Shown: positions 1 to 8,408 of the stretch, one piece after another
Numbering within the stretch: position 1 is the stretch's first letter
Layout: every line of letters starts with the position of its first letter
DNA from: Pseudofulvibacter geojedonensis
GTDB lineage: Bacteria; Bacteroidota; Bacteroidia; Flavobacteriales; Flavobacteriaceae
Direction: 5' to 3'
Assembly (NCBI RefSeq): GCF_042675745.1
Contig: NZ_JBHTJM010000011.1
Span: forward strand, 1 to 64,000
DNA: 64,000 nt
Notes under the pieces: generated by a model
The model's database searches: none
What the model was told of the DNA's origin: nothing
Seen by the model: the letters and a program-made list of their open reading frames with translations, nothing else
Position numbers and translations under genes: made by a program

Positions 1-8
1 AGCGGGTG

Positions 9-40
9 CAAATATACTACCTTTCTTTTCTTCTGAACAA
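9..40 (-). promoter_or_regulatory. Strong Bacteroidetes-type promoter facing left, out of the window
   Basis: On the minus strand the sequence reads TTG (38-40), 21 bases, then TATATTTG (16-9), a complete match to the TTG-N17-23-TAnnTTTG consensus. It is followed by CACCCGCT running off the left edge, so the gene it drives is outside the window. In Flavobacteriia a TTTGCACCCGC-like start often precedes highly expressed or stable-RNA genes; that link is from memory and is inference here. The rest of 1-249 shows no credible gene. Confidence 0.5.
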
Positions 41-249
41 ACTTTTTAACCCTTTTTTTGAACTTTTTTGCAAAGTATTTTTGAACCAACTGATAACATG
101 CGTTTTAAGCTTATGAAATACTTCTTTTTTTGTGTAGTTAATTTGAGAAAGATGATTATTCTAGTTTTTAACACTTGTAATTGGCAAGCAACCTACAACT
201 ATTTACTTTCTTTAAAGTCTTTATTACACATTGAAAGCTTACACAAAAA

Positions 250-2202
250 TTATAAAAAGAAATCCCAAATTAAACCAAAACGTATAATTCTATCTTTATA
301 AGGATAATTAGGAGCACTATAAAAGTTATTACCTGTAAGCCCTGAATTGAAATGCTCTATCTTAAAATAAATACGAGCGTTTCTTACTTTAGCATTTACA
401 AAAAAATCTAAACGAGGAAAGCCTCCATATTCTTTTGCTGTTTGTGTATAAAACTCTCCTAATAGAGGATCGTATGCATTCATCTTATATTTTGTAAAAT
501 AACTTCCAATAAGCCCAGTTTGTAAATATAAATTCTTTCTGAAAAATGTATTAGTATAGTACAATGTACTCCTTGCAATTAATTCTGGCACATTTAATAT
601 GTCTGAATCTTGGTTTACCGATTGATATTGCAACCTATTATCTAAACCAAATCTTCCTAAGTTAAATTCTTTATTAACGAATACCTTTAAATAATTAATA
701 GAATTAGCAGATTGAAATGGTTTTACTGAGTTAGTTACCGCATCTATACCAAAATAAGTATGATTTTGAATAGTTGTATAACTTGCTTGAATAGTTGCCT
801 TGTATTTTTCTGAGCTTAACTTTCCTATTATAGCTTTACTCTTAATCGTTTCTAAATTTTCATTATACCAATTATAATTTTTATAATCTGATTGATATAA
901 CCTATAGTTAAAATCTGGCAAAGTAGCCTTAACCACAACCTCACCTTCTAAATTTACATCCTTATATATATTGTATCCAATTTTCCCATCTAAATAGCTT
1001 CCTTGATGATCTTTAGTTATATTACTATTGAAGTTAGCCTGAAGCATTATTCTCTTCAATTTATTTTTATAAGTGAAGCCATAAGAAAGAAAATCATTCT
1101 TAATTCTATTTGGGATAAAAATATTATTGTTTAAGTTGACAATACTATTATAGCCATAATTATAATCTGTAAATCCTATTTTTGCTGTAATAGCACCTAT
1201 ATCTTTTCTAAAAAAAGAGAGATACCCTTCTGTATAAAACCTTTCTAATCTAACTTCGTCTGATATATTTGAGGTAAAAGCATCTCCAAAATAAGCGTTT
1301 GCAGTAGTTTGATTAAATTGATACTTCTTATCTTCTAAATTAGCCACATGACCAACACTTAATGCATAATTACTAGTAGAATCCTGCTTTTTAAAAACAT
1401 CGTAGTAATGGTTTAAATAAAACCTTTTAGCAGACAACTTATTGCTAGCGTCCTCAAAATTTACATCAAATCGTGAACGGTCTCTAAATTCTGAGTTTCC
1501 ATTCTCAAAATCAACCACCTGACCATCTACAATACCCCCATTTTCTTCATTTTCGAATGTTTGAGCTAACATATGAGCTCTTATAAAGTAACGATCATTC
1601 TTTGTTCTGTAATTAGCTGTTGCTCTTAATTTACCACTGTTAGCTTTTATGTGCCTGTACTTACCAAGAGACCTCAAACCTTGATATGCTAAAGAAAAAT
1701 TAAATCGTGGAGTGGTATTTATTGTAAAAAAACCATCTGCCAACTGACCTTGTTCCATAGTTGTTTTAAACAACAACTCTGTAAGAGGTGTAGCAACTTC
1801 ATAATACTTTACATCTCTTACTTCATCATAAGCAACATGTTTAGCTCTAGAGCCAAAGCGAGAAAAAGTATGCTGGCTTTCTGTAAAATTGTAAGCTAAT
1901 TCATTAAAAACTTGACCCGTATTAGAAAAAGGTAATAATTCAAAGTAATCTTTTCTTAAATAATTGAATTTATACTCTTTTTTTATACTTAGAGTAGTAT
2001 CTATTAAAGTAGTGTCTTTATCTATACTTATGAACTTATAATGAGAAGCGTCTGTATTTACTTTATTGTTTCCTGTAGATTTACCATTTTCCTTTACTTG
2101 ATTTCCATTGCCGTCAATTTTCTTATTAACTCTTATTTCTTTTTGCGCCTGAGCATTTATACAAAAAAGAAAAACAACAATTGAAGCAAGTATTTTATTC
2201 AT
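250..2202 (-). CDS. Putative outer-membrane porin (Bacteroidetes putative porin family)
   Basis: About 650 residues. The ATG at 2202 is preferred over the upstream in-frame codon because it gives a clean signal peptide (MNKILASIVVFLFCINAQAQ, cleavage after AQA). The rest alternates polar and aromatic residues in short amphipathic strands, with many Y/F/N-rich segments, and ends in an aromatic residue (..LIWDFFL), as expected for a large outer-membrane beta-barrel. An early segment on low-propensity strands (residues about 20-80) would be periplasmic. The pattern fits the Bacteroidetes 'putative porin' family (Porin_10 type); substrate unknown. It is divergent from rnhB, with a -7 like box CAAATGTA (TACATTTG on its strand) 22 bases upstream. 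No clear hairpin terminator is visible downstream. Confidence 0.75.
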   Translation of the reverse strand: MNKILASIVVFLFCINAQAQKEIRVNKKIDGNGNQVKENGKSTGNNKVNTDASHYKFISIDKDTTLIDTTLSIKKEYKFNYLRKDYFELLPFSNTGQVFNELAYNFTESQHTFSRFGSRAKHVAYDEVRDVKYYEVATPLTELLFKTTMEQGQLADGFFTINTTPRFNFSLAYQGLRSLGKYRHIKANSGKLRATANYRTKNDRYFIRAHMLAQTFENEENGGIVDGQVVDFENGNSEFRDRSRFDVNFEDASNKLSAKRFYLNHYYDVFKKQDSTSNYALSVGHVANLEDKKYQFNQTTANAYFGDAFTSNISDEVRLERFYTEGYLSFFRKDIGAITAKIGFTDYNYGYNSIVNLNNNIFIPNRIKNDFLSYGFTYKNKLKRIMLQANFNSNITKDHQGSYLDGKIGYNIYKDVNLEGEVVVKATLPDFNYRLYQSDYKNYNWYNENLETIKSKAIIGKLSSEKYKATIQASYTTIQNHTYFGIDAVTNSVKPFQSANSINYLKVFVNKEFNLGRFGLDNRLQYQSVNQDSDILNVPELIARSTLYYTNTFFRKNLYLQTGLIGSYFTKYKMNAYDPLLGEFYTQTAKEYGGFPRLDFFVNAKVRNARIYFKIEHFNSGLTGNNFYSAPNYPYKDRIIRFGLIWDFFL

Positions 2203-2223
2203 CTTGGATTCTATTACAAAATA

Positions 2224-2231
2224 CAAATGTA
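2224..2231 (-). promoter_or_regulatory. -7 box (TACATTTG) for the putative porin gene
   Basis: On the minus strand the 8-mer matches TAnnTTTG exactly and lies 22 bases before the chosen ATG. No TTG is found at the expected -33 distance, so this is a partial match. Confidence 0.35.
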
Positions 2232-2307
2232 AACGATTTTAAAAAACTAACTTTATAAATATTTATAAAGTGATGTTAATTGATTATTGAAGTAGTATTT
2301 TAGCGTT

Positions 2308-2904
2308 ATGTTATTAGCAAGTTATCAAAAAACCTTACTAGAATGTGGCACAGATGAAGCTGGAAGAGGCTGTTTAGCGGGTCCAGTTACCGCAGCAGCT
2401 GTTATTTTACCTCAAAATTTTCAAAACAGCATACTAACAGACTCTAAGCAACTAAGTGAAAAGAAACGTATTTTACTACAACCCATTATAAAAGCCGAAG
2501 CTACTTGTTTTGGAGTTTGCCATGTTTTTGAAGAGGAAATAGATCGTATTAACATTTTAAACGCATCTATAACGGCTATGCAGCGATCAATTTCTAAACT
2601 TTTCCCTGAGCCAGAGTTTATTATTGTTGATGGAAACAAATTTAAACCCTACAAAGATATTCCATACGAAACCATTATAAAAGGTGATGGTAAGTACCTA
2701 AATATAGCAGCGGCTTCTGTTTTAGCAAAAACTTACCGAGATGCCTATATGGAAAAAATTCACAAAGAATTCCCCATGTATAATTGGAAGAAAAACAAAG
2801 GTTACCCAACAACAGAGCATCGAGAAGCTATTAAAAAATATGGTATTACGAAATACCACAGAAAATCATTTAGATTACTACCAGAACAACTTAGTTTATT
2901 TTAA
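2308..2904 (+). CDS. rnhB: Ribonuclease HII
   Basis: Endonuclease that cuts the RNA strand of RNA-DNA hybrids and starts removal of misincorporated ribonucleotides; cytoplasmic, metal dependent. The 198-residue length is normal for the family. Motif I is DEAGRGCLAGPV with the catalytic D16-E17 pair, followed by the substrate loop DSKQLSEKKR; a further acidic motif (IIVDGNKF) lies near residue 108 and the ASVLAKTYRD motif near residue 137. A TATTTTAG box at 2296-2303 ends only four bases before the ATG, so the transcript may be nearly leaderless. Divergent from the porin gene. Confidence 0.97.
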   Translation: MLLASYQKTLLECGTDEAGRGCLAGPVTAAAVILPQNFQNSILTDSKQLSEKKRILLQPIIKAEATCFGVCHVFEEEIDRINILNASITAMQRSISKLFPEPEFIIVDGNKFKPYKDIPYETIIKGDGKYLNIAAASVLAKTYRDAYMEKIHKEFPMYNWKKNKGYPTTEHREAIKKYGITKYHRKSFRLLPEQLSLF

Positions 2905-2982
2905 TCTTAATATATTATTTAACTAAAGAAATTTTAGTATTATTTTTCTATTCATATTTTTGTTCAGCTAAACTATTTTGTT

Positions 2983-5328
2983 GTGAAAAAGACTATCTTA
3001 TTTTTAATTATCGGAATCTCATTTATTGCTTGCCAAAAAAAACCTAAACAAACATCTAAGCTCGTAGATTTCATACCCAATAATCCTTCTTTAATTATAA
3101 ATAGCTCAAGTCTTGAAGAATTAAAAGAGACTATTAACTCTAGTGAGTTAATTCAGCAGTTCAAAAACACTAAAAGCTATCAAAAGTTAAAATCTGACTT
3201 TTCTTTTTACAAAGACCTTAATATAAATCAAGAAGTATTGATTAGTTATAGCACAATTGGAAAAGGCTTAGATTTCTTATTAGCTACAAAAAGCAACAAC
3301 AATCAAATCAAAAAAGAAAGTACTCCAAAACTATACAACAAAACCCAATATTACAAGCTGAAAAATCATGAAGCTTTTACCACAACTATAGATAGCGTTT
3401 TAATTATTAGTTCTTCTGAACTATTAATAGAAAACCTTATTAGAAACCAAGAAAACAACATTACCTATAACAATAACAGTTTAAACAAATTAATAAAAAC
3501 AAATACTAATAATATATCTGTTTATATTAACAACGAAAAACCTATTGAGTTTTTAAAGCCTATTTTACCCACTACATTTATTAGTAAAAAAGGATGGACA
3601 AGTTTTTCTGTGAATACCGATAATGGCATTAATATTAATGGAACTGTTACTGAAACAACCTTAACCGATTCTTTTCTAAACAATCTTAGTAAAAGTAACA
3701 CTCAAAAAAGTATCGCTGCTAAAATTATTCCTTTGAATAATATTGAATACAAATCTTTTGCTTTTGAAGAAGTAGAAAACATCGACACCAAATTTGAAAA
3801 CTTTAATGAATTAAAAAACAACAGTAGCGAGATTGTTTCTTTTAACGACGGAAAGCAACAAGTTTCAGGGTTTCTCTTAATAGATAACTCTATTATTGAC
3901 AACCTGACTGAACTAGATACTTATAGAAACATTACCATATTTCAAAACGATCATTATAAAATACCTCCTTTTATTAACAAACCTCAACCTCAATACGCTT
4001 GCTTACTAGACAACTTTCTTTTGTTTTCTAGCTCAAAAGAAGGTTTACAAAACTGTATAGCTCATTATCAAAATAAAACTACCTTAAATAAACAGGAGTT
4101 TTATTTAGAAAACATTTCTGATTTACTTACAAATAGCCATGTTACAACTGGAAAGAAGAATCAATATATCTTAAACTCAATAGCTAATATTATTGACGAT
4201 AAAAGCATTCTTAAAGTTAATATAGACGATTACCCTTTACTAAGTCAACAGGTTACTTATGAAGAAAATTACATCAACTTTTCTAGTGTTATTAAAAAGG
4301 CTAGCCCTGTAAAAAACACTTCTGGAGTTACTCAAGCAGCTATAGTTAGCTTAGACAAACCCCTAGGTAGTTTTAAGCAATGGGTAACCAATCATAAAAC
4401 CAAACAACAAGAACTTTTAGCACAAGACATTGAAAATAATTTATATCTTATTTCTAAAAAAGGAAGTATTCTTTGGAAAAAACAATTAGATAGTCCTATC
4501 CAGGGAAATATCACTCAGGTTGACTTATATAGAAACAGGAAGTTACAATTTGCATTTACCACAGAAAATGAGTTTATGGTACTTGATAGGAATGGAAAAC
4601 TTGTAGATCCTTTTTACAAGAAATACAACAACCACAACTTACTTCCTTTAGCTGTTTTTGATTATGACAAGAATAGAAATTATCGTTTCCTAATATCGTA
4701 TAATAATGAAGTTAATATGCTAGACAACAAAATGAAACCTGTTAAAGGATTTACTTTTAAAAAAGCATCTAGTAATTTAACTGCATCACCAAAACATATT
4801 CGTATTGGAACAAAAGATTATATTGTAATTACTGAAAGCAATGGCAAACTAAACATTTTAAACAGACAAGGAAAAGACAGAACAAAGATTAAAACCACTT
4901 TTGATTTTAACAACACTACAATAACACCTATTAAAAATAGTTTAATTTTTAGAGATACCAAAAACACCATATACAAGGTAAATATAGCTACTGGAAAAAC
5001 AGAAAAAGTAGATTTACTTAAAGGAACTATTACCCATTTTACCCAAAACGACAATCTAAAAGTAAAATTAGAAGACCAAAATTTAAGCATTAAAAACAAT
5101 ACTGTTGAATTAGAATATGGAAACTATACAGCTCCAGAAATATTCTACCAAAATAAAAAGTACTACATCAGTACCACAGATTTAGATAGTCAAAAAACAT
5201 ACTTATTTGACAGCAATGGTAAATCTTTTGCTAAATTCCCTGTTTACGGAAAAAGCAATATTACTCTAAAGAAAAACTTATTTGCGGTTCAAGGCGAAGG
5301 AAATAATGTATTGATTTATCAATTGTAA
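2983..5328 (+). CDS. Large two-module lipoprotein of unknown function
   Basis: 781 residues starting at GTG; the start is supported by an immediate lipoprotein signal (MKKTILFLIIGISFIAC, lipid-modified Cys17). Residues about 25-400 resemble DUF3352-type repeats: short 'nnPslii..sSleel' motifs recur near residues 30-50 and again further on. From about 430 to the end the sequence changes to repeated four-strand blades of PQQ/beta-propeller type (GSILWKKQLDSPIQGNITQ, FMVLDRNGKLVDPF, NGKLNILNRQGKDR, TYLFDSNGKSF). It probably faces the periplasm, on either the inner or outer membrane. A TATTTTTG box at 2955-2962 could be its promoter. I do not recognise a named family; function unknown. Confidence 0.7.
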   Translation: MKKTILFLIIGISFIACQKKPKQTSKLVDFIPNNPSLIINSSSLEELKETINSSELIQQFKNTKSYQKLKSDFSFYKDLNINQEVLISYSTIGKGLDFLLATKSNNNQIKKESTPKLYNKTQYYKLKNHEAFTTTIDSVLIISSSELLIENLIRNQENNITYNNNSLNKLIKTNTNNISVYINNEKPIEFLKPILPTTFISKKGWTSFSVNTDNGININGTVTETTLTDSFLNNLSKSNTQKSIAAKIIPLNNIEYKSFAFEEVENIDTKFENFNELKNNSSEIVSFNDGKQQVSGFLLIDNSIIDNLTELDTYRNITIFQNDHYKIPPFINKPQPQYACLLDNFLLFSSSKEGLQNCIAHYQNKTTLNKQEFYLENISDLLTNSHVTTGKKNQYILNSIANIIDDKSILKVNIDDYPLLSQQVTYEENYINFSSVIKKASPVKNTSGVTQAAIVSLDKPLGSFKQWVTNHKTKQQELLAQDIENNLYLISKKGSILWKKQLDSPIQGNITQVDLYRNRKLQFAFTTENEFMVLDRNGKLVDPFYKKYNNHNLLPLAVFDYDKNRNYRFLISYNNEVNMLDNKMKPVKGFTFKKASSNLTASPKHIRIGTKDYIVITESNGKLNILNRQGKDRTKIKTTFDFNNTTITPIKNSLIFRDTKNTIYKVNIATGKTEKVDLLKGTITHFTQNDNLKVKLEDQNLSIKNNTVELEYGNYTAPEIFYQNKKYYISTTDLDSQKTYLFDSNGKSFAKFPVYGKSNITLKKNLFAVQGEGNNVLIYQL

Positions 5329-5365
5329 AAAACCTCCCTCTATCACTTCTTTTTAAGAGAGAGTA

Positions 5366-5845
5366 TTATTCCTTGCCTAAATCATCAATTGGAGATTCGA
5401 GCTCAAATTTCAAATCCCTTTTTAAGTACTGATTGACTTTTAATCCTTCTATAAAAGAATACAAACCATAAGTAAGCATAAGTATTGGCATTATAATTGC
5501 CACCAAAACATTGTCCATATTCAACAAAGAAATCAATCCACCCATCCCAAACACTATAACAATGCCTGAAAAAACAAAATTTGAAATTATTAACATAATA
5601 TCAATCATTGTAGTATCAGCCCATATCTTTCTCGTTTTATAGACATTAAAAAACTTTACATGATACACTATCGCAAGTAACAAAACCAACATAAAAGCAA
5701 TTCCTATAAAAATAGATGGGTCATCAATAAAGTCCTCCCTATTCTTCACATAGTCTTTAATAAAGAACTCATATAAAAAATACAACCATACAATAGCTGT
5801 AATTGCTATAAAAACGCCTTTGATAATTTTCTTATACAATTTCAT
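5366..5845 (-). CDS. Small integral membrane protein, unknown function
   Basis: 159 residues from the ATG at 5845 (an upstream in-frame start would lengthen it by 7 residues). Four hydrophobic segments are evident: about 7-24, 43-62, 78-103 and 110-133, separated by short charged loops; the C-terminal 25 residues are acidic and cytoplasmic-looking. No recognisable family. It follows hppA on the same strand, but a strong terminator lies only 13 bases before its start, so it is probably not co-transcribed with hppA at full level. Convergent with the lipoprotein gene to the left. Confidence 0.6.
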   Translation of the reverse strand: MKLYKKIIKGVFIAITAIVWLYFLYEFFIKDYVKNREDFIDDPSIFIGIAFMLVLLLAIVYHVKFFNVYKTRKIWADTTMIDIMLIISNFVFSGIVIVFGMGGLISLLNMDNVLVAIIMPILMLTYGLYSFIEGLKVNQYLKRDLKFELESPIDDLGKE

Positions 5846-5858
5846 AAAACAAAAATAA

Positions 5859-5883
5859 GAAAGCAACCCTAAGAGTTGCTTTC
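5859..5883 (-). terminator. Rho-independent terminator of hppA
   Basis: Perfect 9-bp stem GAAAGCAAC / GTTGCTTTC with a 7-base loop, followed on the minus strand by TTATTTTTGTTTT. It lies downstream of hppA and its U-tract reaches to the ATG of the next gene. Confidence 0.8.
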
Positions 5884-5904
5884 CTGCTATTTAATTTTTG
5901 ATTT

Positions 5905-5928
5905 GACTTCGACAAGCTCAGTCTGACA
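5905..5928. repeat. REP-like element (GACTTCGACAAGCTCAGTCT...)
   Basis: The 24-mer between the hppA stop and its terminator resembles the short palindromic elements with GAC..CGACAAGCTCAGTC..GACA sequence that are scattered between genes in many Flavobacteriia and are associated with REP-type (TnpA_REP/RAYT) transposases. Only one copy is in the window, so its repeat status rests on family memory. Confidence 0.45.
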
Positions 5929-5930
5929 TT

Positions 5931-8186
5931 TTAATGTTGATGATCATGGTCGTGAGAATGCCCGTGACCCGAATGAACTTCTATTTTTTGTTTCTCATCA
6001 TGATGAACATCTCCTGTATGGCCTCCTAAAATAGGAGCTATTACTAATCCTATTAAACATGTTAGTTTAATTAAAATATTCATTGACGGACCTGAAGTAT
6101 CTTTAAACGGATCTCCAACAGTATCACCTGTAACAGCAGCCTTATGCGCATCTGAACCCTTATAAGTCATTTCTCCATTTATCTCTACTCCAGCTTCGAA
6201 AGATTTTTTGGCATTATCCCAAGCTCCACCTGCATTATTTTGAAATATAGCCCATAACACTCCTGAAACTGTAACTCCAGCCATATACCCACCTAACATC
6301 TCTGCAATAGCTAACTTATCCATTCCAAATAAAAGAGGCACTAAAGCGATTATTAATGGAAACCCTATAGTTAATAAACCAGGAAGCATCATTTCTTTTA
6401 AAGACGCTTTAGTAGAAATTGCAACACATTTATCATATTCAGGCTTTCCTGTACCTTCCATTATTCCAGCTATTTCTTTAAACTGTCTTCTTACCTCATA
6501 AACCATTTCCATAGCAGCTTTGCCTACAGCATTCATTGCTAAAGCAGAAAACACCACAGGTACCATTCCTCCAACAAACAACATAGCTAATACTGGAGCT
6601 TTAAAAATATTTATTCCATCAATCCCTGTAAAAGTTACATAAGCAGCAAATAAAGCCAAAGAAGTTAATGCCGCTGATGCTATTGCAAAACCTTTTCCAG
6701 TTGCAGCAGTAGTATTTCCTACAGAATCTAATATATCTGTACGTTCTCTAACTATAGGATCTTGCTCACTCATTTCGGCTATCCCTCCTGCATTATCTGC
6801 AATAGGCCCAAAAGCATCTATAGCTAACTGCATAGCTGTTGTAGCCATCATAGCAGAAGCCGATAGAGCTACTCCATAAAAACCAGCAAATGCATAGGAT
6901 GCCCAAATAGCGCCTGCAAATAATAATACCGAAGGAAAAGTTGAGATCATACCTGTTGCTAAACCAGCAATAATATTAGTTCCAGCTCCTGTGCTCGATT
7001 TTTGTACTATTTCTAAAATTGGTTTTTTACCTAATCCTGTATAATATTCAGTAACTGAAGAAATCAATCCCCCAACTAACAACCCAATAAGAGTTGCGTA
7101 AAAAACTCTCATAGAAGAAATTTCCTGTAGCCCTTCTCCAAAATACTCCATTTGCATCGTTTCTGGCAACATCCATTTACAAAGAACAAAACAAGACAAT
7201 GCTACCAAAGCTATCGATGTCCAATTACCTATATTTAATGCTCCCATTACTTGAGCTTCTTTTGCTTCATTATTTTTAATTTTAACCAACATGGTACCAA
7301 TCATTGAAATAATAATACCTGCACCAGCAATTGCCACAGGTAATAAAATAGGTCCAATTCCTCCAAAGGCATCTGCAATACTTCCTCCCATATCTTTTAT
7401 TACATAATTACCAAGTACCATAGCTGCTAAAACCGTAGCTACATAAGATCCGAATAAATCTGCCCCCATTCCGGCTACATCCCCAACATTATCCCCTACA
7501 TTATCAGCAATTGTTGCTGGATTACGCGGATCATCTTCTGGGATACCAGCTTCTACCTTACCTACTAAATCAGCACCTACATCGGCCGCTTTAGTATAAA
7601 TACCCCCTCCTACTCTTGCAAATAAGGCTATAGATTCTGCTCCTAGAGAAAACCCTGCTAAGGTTTCTAGTACAATTGTCATGTCATTTATCGAAGTCCA
7701 TTCTCCTCCCATAAACATCTGATAAAAAATGATAAAGAATGCTGTTAAACCTAAAACTGCTAAACCTGCAACTCCTAGCCCCATAACCGTTCCTCCTCCG
7801 AAAGATATTTTTAAGGCGTTAGGTAAACTCGTTCTAGCTGCTTGGGTGGTTCTTACATTTGTTTTTGTAGCTATTTTCATTCCCATATTTCCTGCTAATG
7901 CAGAAAAAACAGCTCCAAAAACAAAAGCTATTACAATCATCCAATGTGTTGTTGGGACAATTATTGAAACAATAGCTAACAAAATACTAACCACTACTAC
8001 GAATATGGCAAGTAATTTATATTCTGCGTTTAAAAAAGCTAGTGCTCCTTCGTAAATATGATCTGAAATTTCTTTCATTTTACCATCACCAGCATCTTGT
8101 TTCATTACCCAAGATTTTTTCACTAGCATGTAAAGTAGTCCAATTGCAGCGGCGGCTATTGGCATGTAAATCATTATAGATTCCAT
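5931..8186 (-). CDS. hppA: Membrane-bound ion-translocating pyrophosphatase (K+-dependent type)
   Basis: Hydrolyses pyrophosphate and pumps H+ or Na+ across the inner membrane. 751 residues with about 16 membrane segments; the start is at the M of MESIMIYMPIAAAA. The signature DVGADLVGKVEAGIPEDDPR is intact, as is the downstream DNVGDNVGDVAGMGADLFGS acidic cluster and the second conserved acidic loop near the C-terminus (DTVGDPFKDTSGP). The segment GNTTAATGKG carries Ala where K+-independent enzymes carry Lys, which places it in the K+-dependent group; whether it pumps Na+, H+ or both cannot be read here. Odd: the C-terminus is an appended His/Asp/Glu-rich tail. Next to the soluble pyrophosphatase on the same strand. 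Confidence 0.96.
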   Translation of the reverse strand: MESIMIYMPIAAAAIGLLYMLVKKSWVMKQDAGDGKMKEISDHIYEGALAFLNAEYKLLAIFVVVVSILLAIVSIIVPTTHWMIVIAFVFGAVFSALAGNMGMKIATKTNVRTTQAARTSLPNALKISFGGGTVMGLGVAGLAVLGLTAFFIIFYQMFMGGEWTSINDMTIVLETLAGFSLGAESIALFARVGGGIYTKAADVGADLVGKVEAGIPEDDPRNPATIADNVGDNVGDVAGMGADLFGSYVATVLAAMVLGNYVIKDMGGSIADAFGGIGPILLPVAIAGAGIIISMIGTMLVKIKNNEAKEAQVMGALNIGNWTSIALVALSCFVLCKWMLPETMQMEYFGEGLQEISSMRVFYATLIGLLVGGLISSVTEYYTGLGKKPILEIVQKSSTGAGTNIIAGLATGMISTFPSVLLFAGAIWASYAFAGFYGVALSASAMMATTAMQLAIDAFGPIADNAGGIAEMSEQDPIVRERTDILDSVGNTTAATGKGFAIASAALTSLALFAAYVTFTGIDGINIFKAPVLAMLFVGGMVPVVFSALAMNAVGKAAMEMVYEVRRQFKEIAGIMEGTGKPEYDKCVAISTKASLKEMMLPGLLTIGFPLIIALVPLLFGMDKLAIAEMLGGYMAGVTVSGVLWAIFQNNAGGAWDNAKKSFEAGVEINGEMTYKGSDAHKAAVTGDTVGDPFKDTSGPSMNILIKLTCLIGLVIAPILGGHTGDVHHDEKQKIEVHSGHGHSHDHDHQH

Positions 8187-8354
8187 AGAAAAGTAATATT
8201 AAAGGTTAGTATTATAGCCTTTTGTAAAATTACTTTATAGGTAATACTTTTCCAGCCCCATCTGAAATAATAGGTTTCATTTATAAAACAATTTTAATCC
8301 AAAGCTGCTTAAATGTATTAAAAATCAGCGAGATAAAAAACTGTTTCAAATAAC

Positions 8355-8386
8355 AAAAGGAGATATTCAGTTGAATACCTCCTTTT
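8355..8386 (-). terminator. Terminator of ppa
   Basis: AAAAGGAG / CTCCTTTT arms with an A-C mismatch and an inner TATTC / GAATA stem around an AGTT loop, just downstream of the ppa stop. The tail on the minus strand is only moderately T-rich (TTTTGTTATTT). Confidence 0.65.
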
Positions 8387-8408
8387 TATATTAACTCAGA
8401 AAGCTTTT

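Noticed and set aside
68..301. 77-residue open frame on the plus strand at the left edge
   Set aside because: Overlaps the porin 3' end, low-complexity Lys/Phe/Leu composition, no promoter or homology; a chance frame in A+T-rich DNA.
5329..5365. Hairpin CTCCCTCT..AGAGAGAG between convergent genes
   Set aside because: The arms have a mismatch and no T-run; too weak to call a terminator.
7729..8055. 108-residue open frame opposite hppA
   Set aside because: Antisense shadow of a conserved membrane protein; Ala/Thr/Pro-rich translation mirrors the sense codons.
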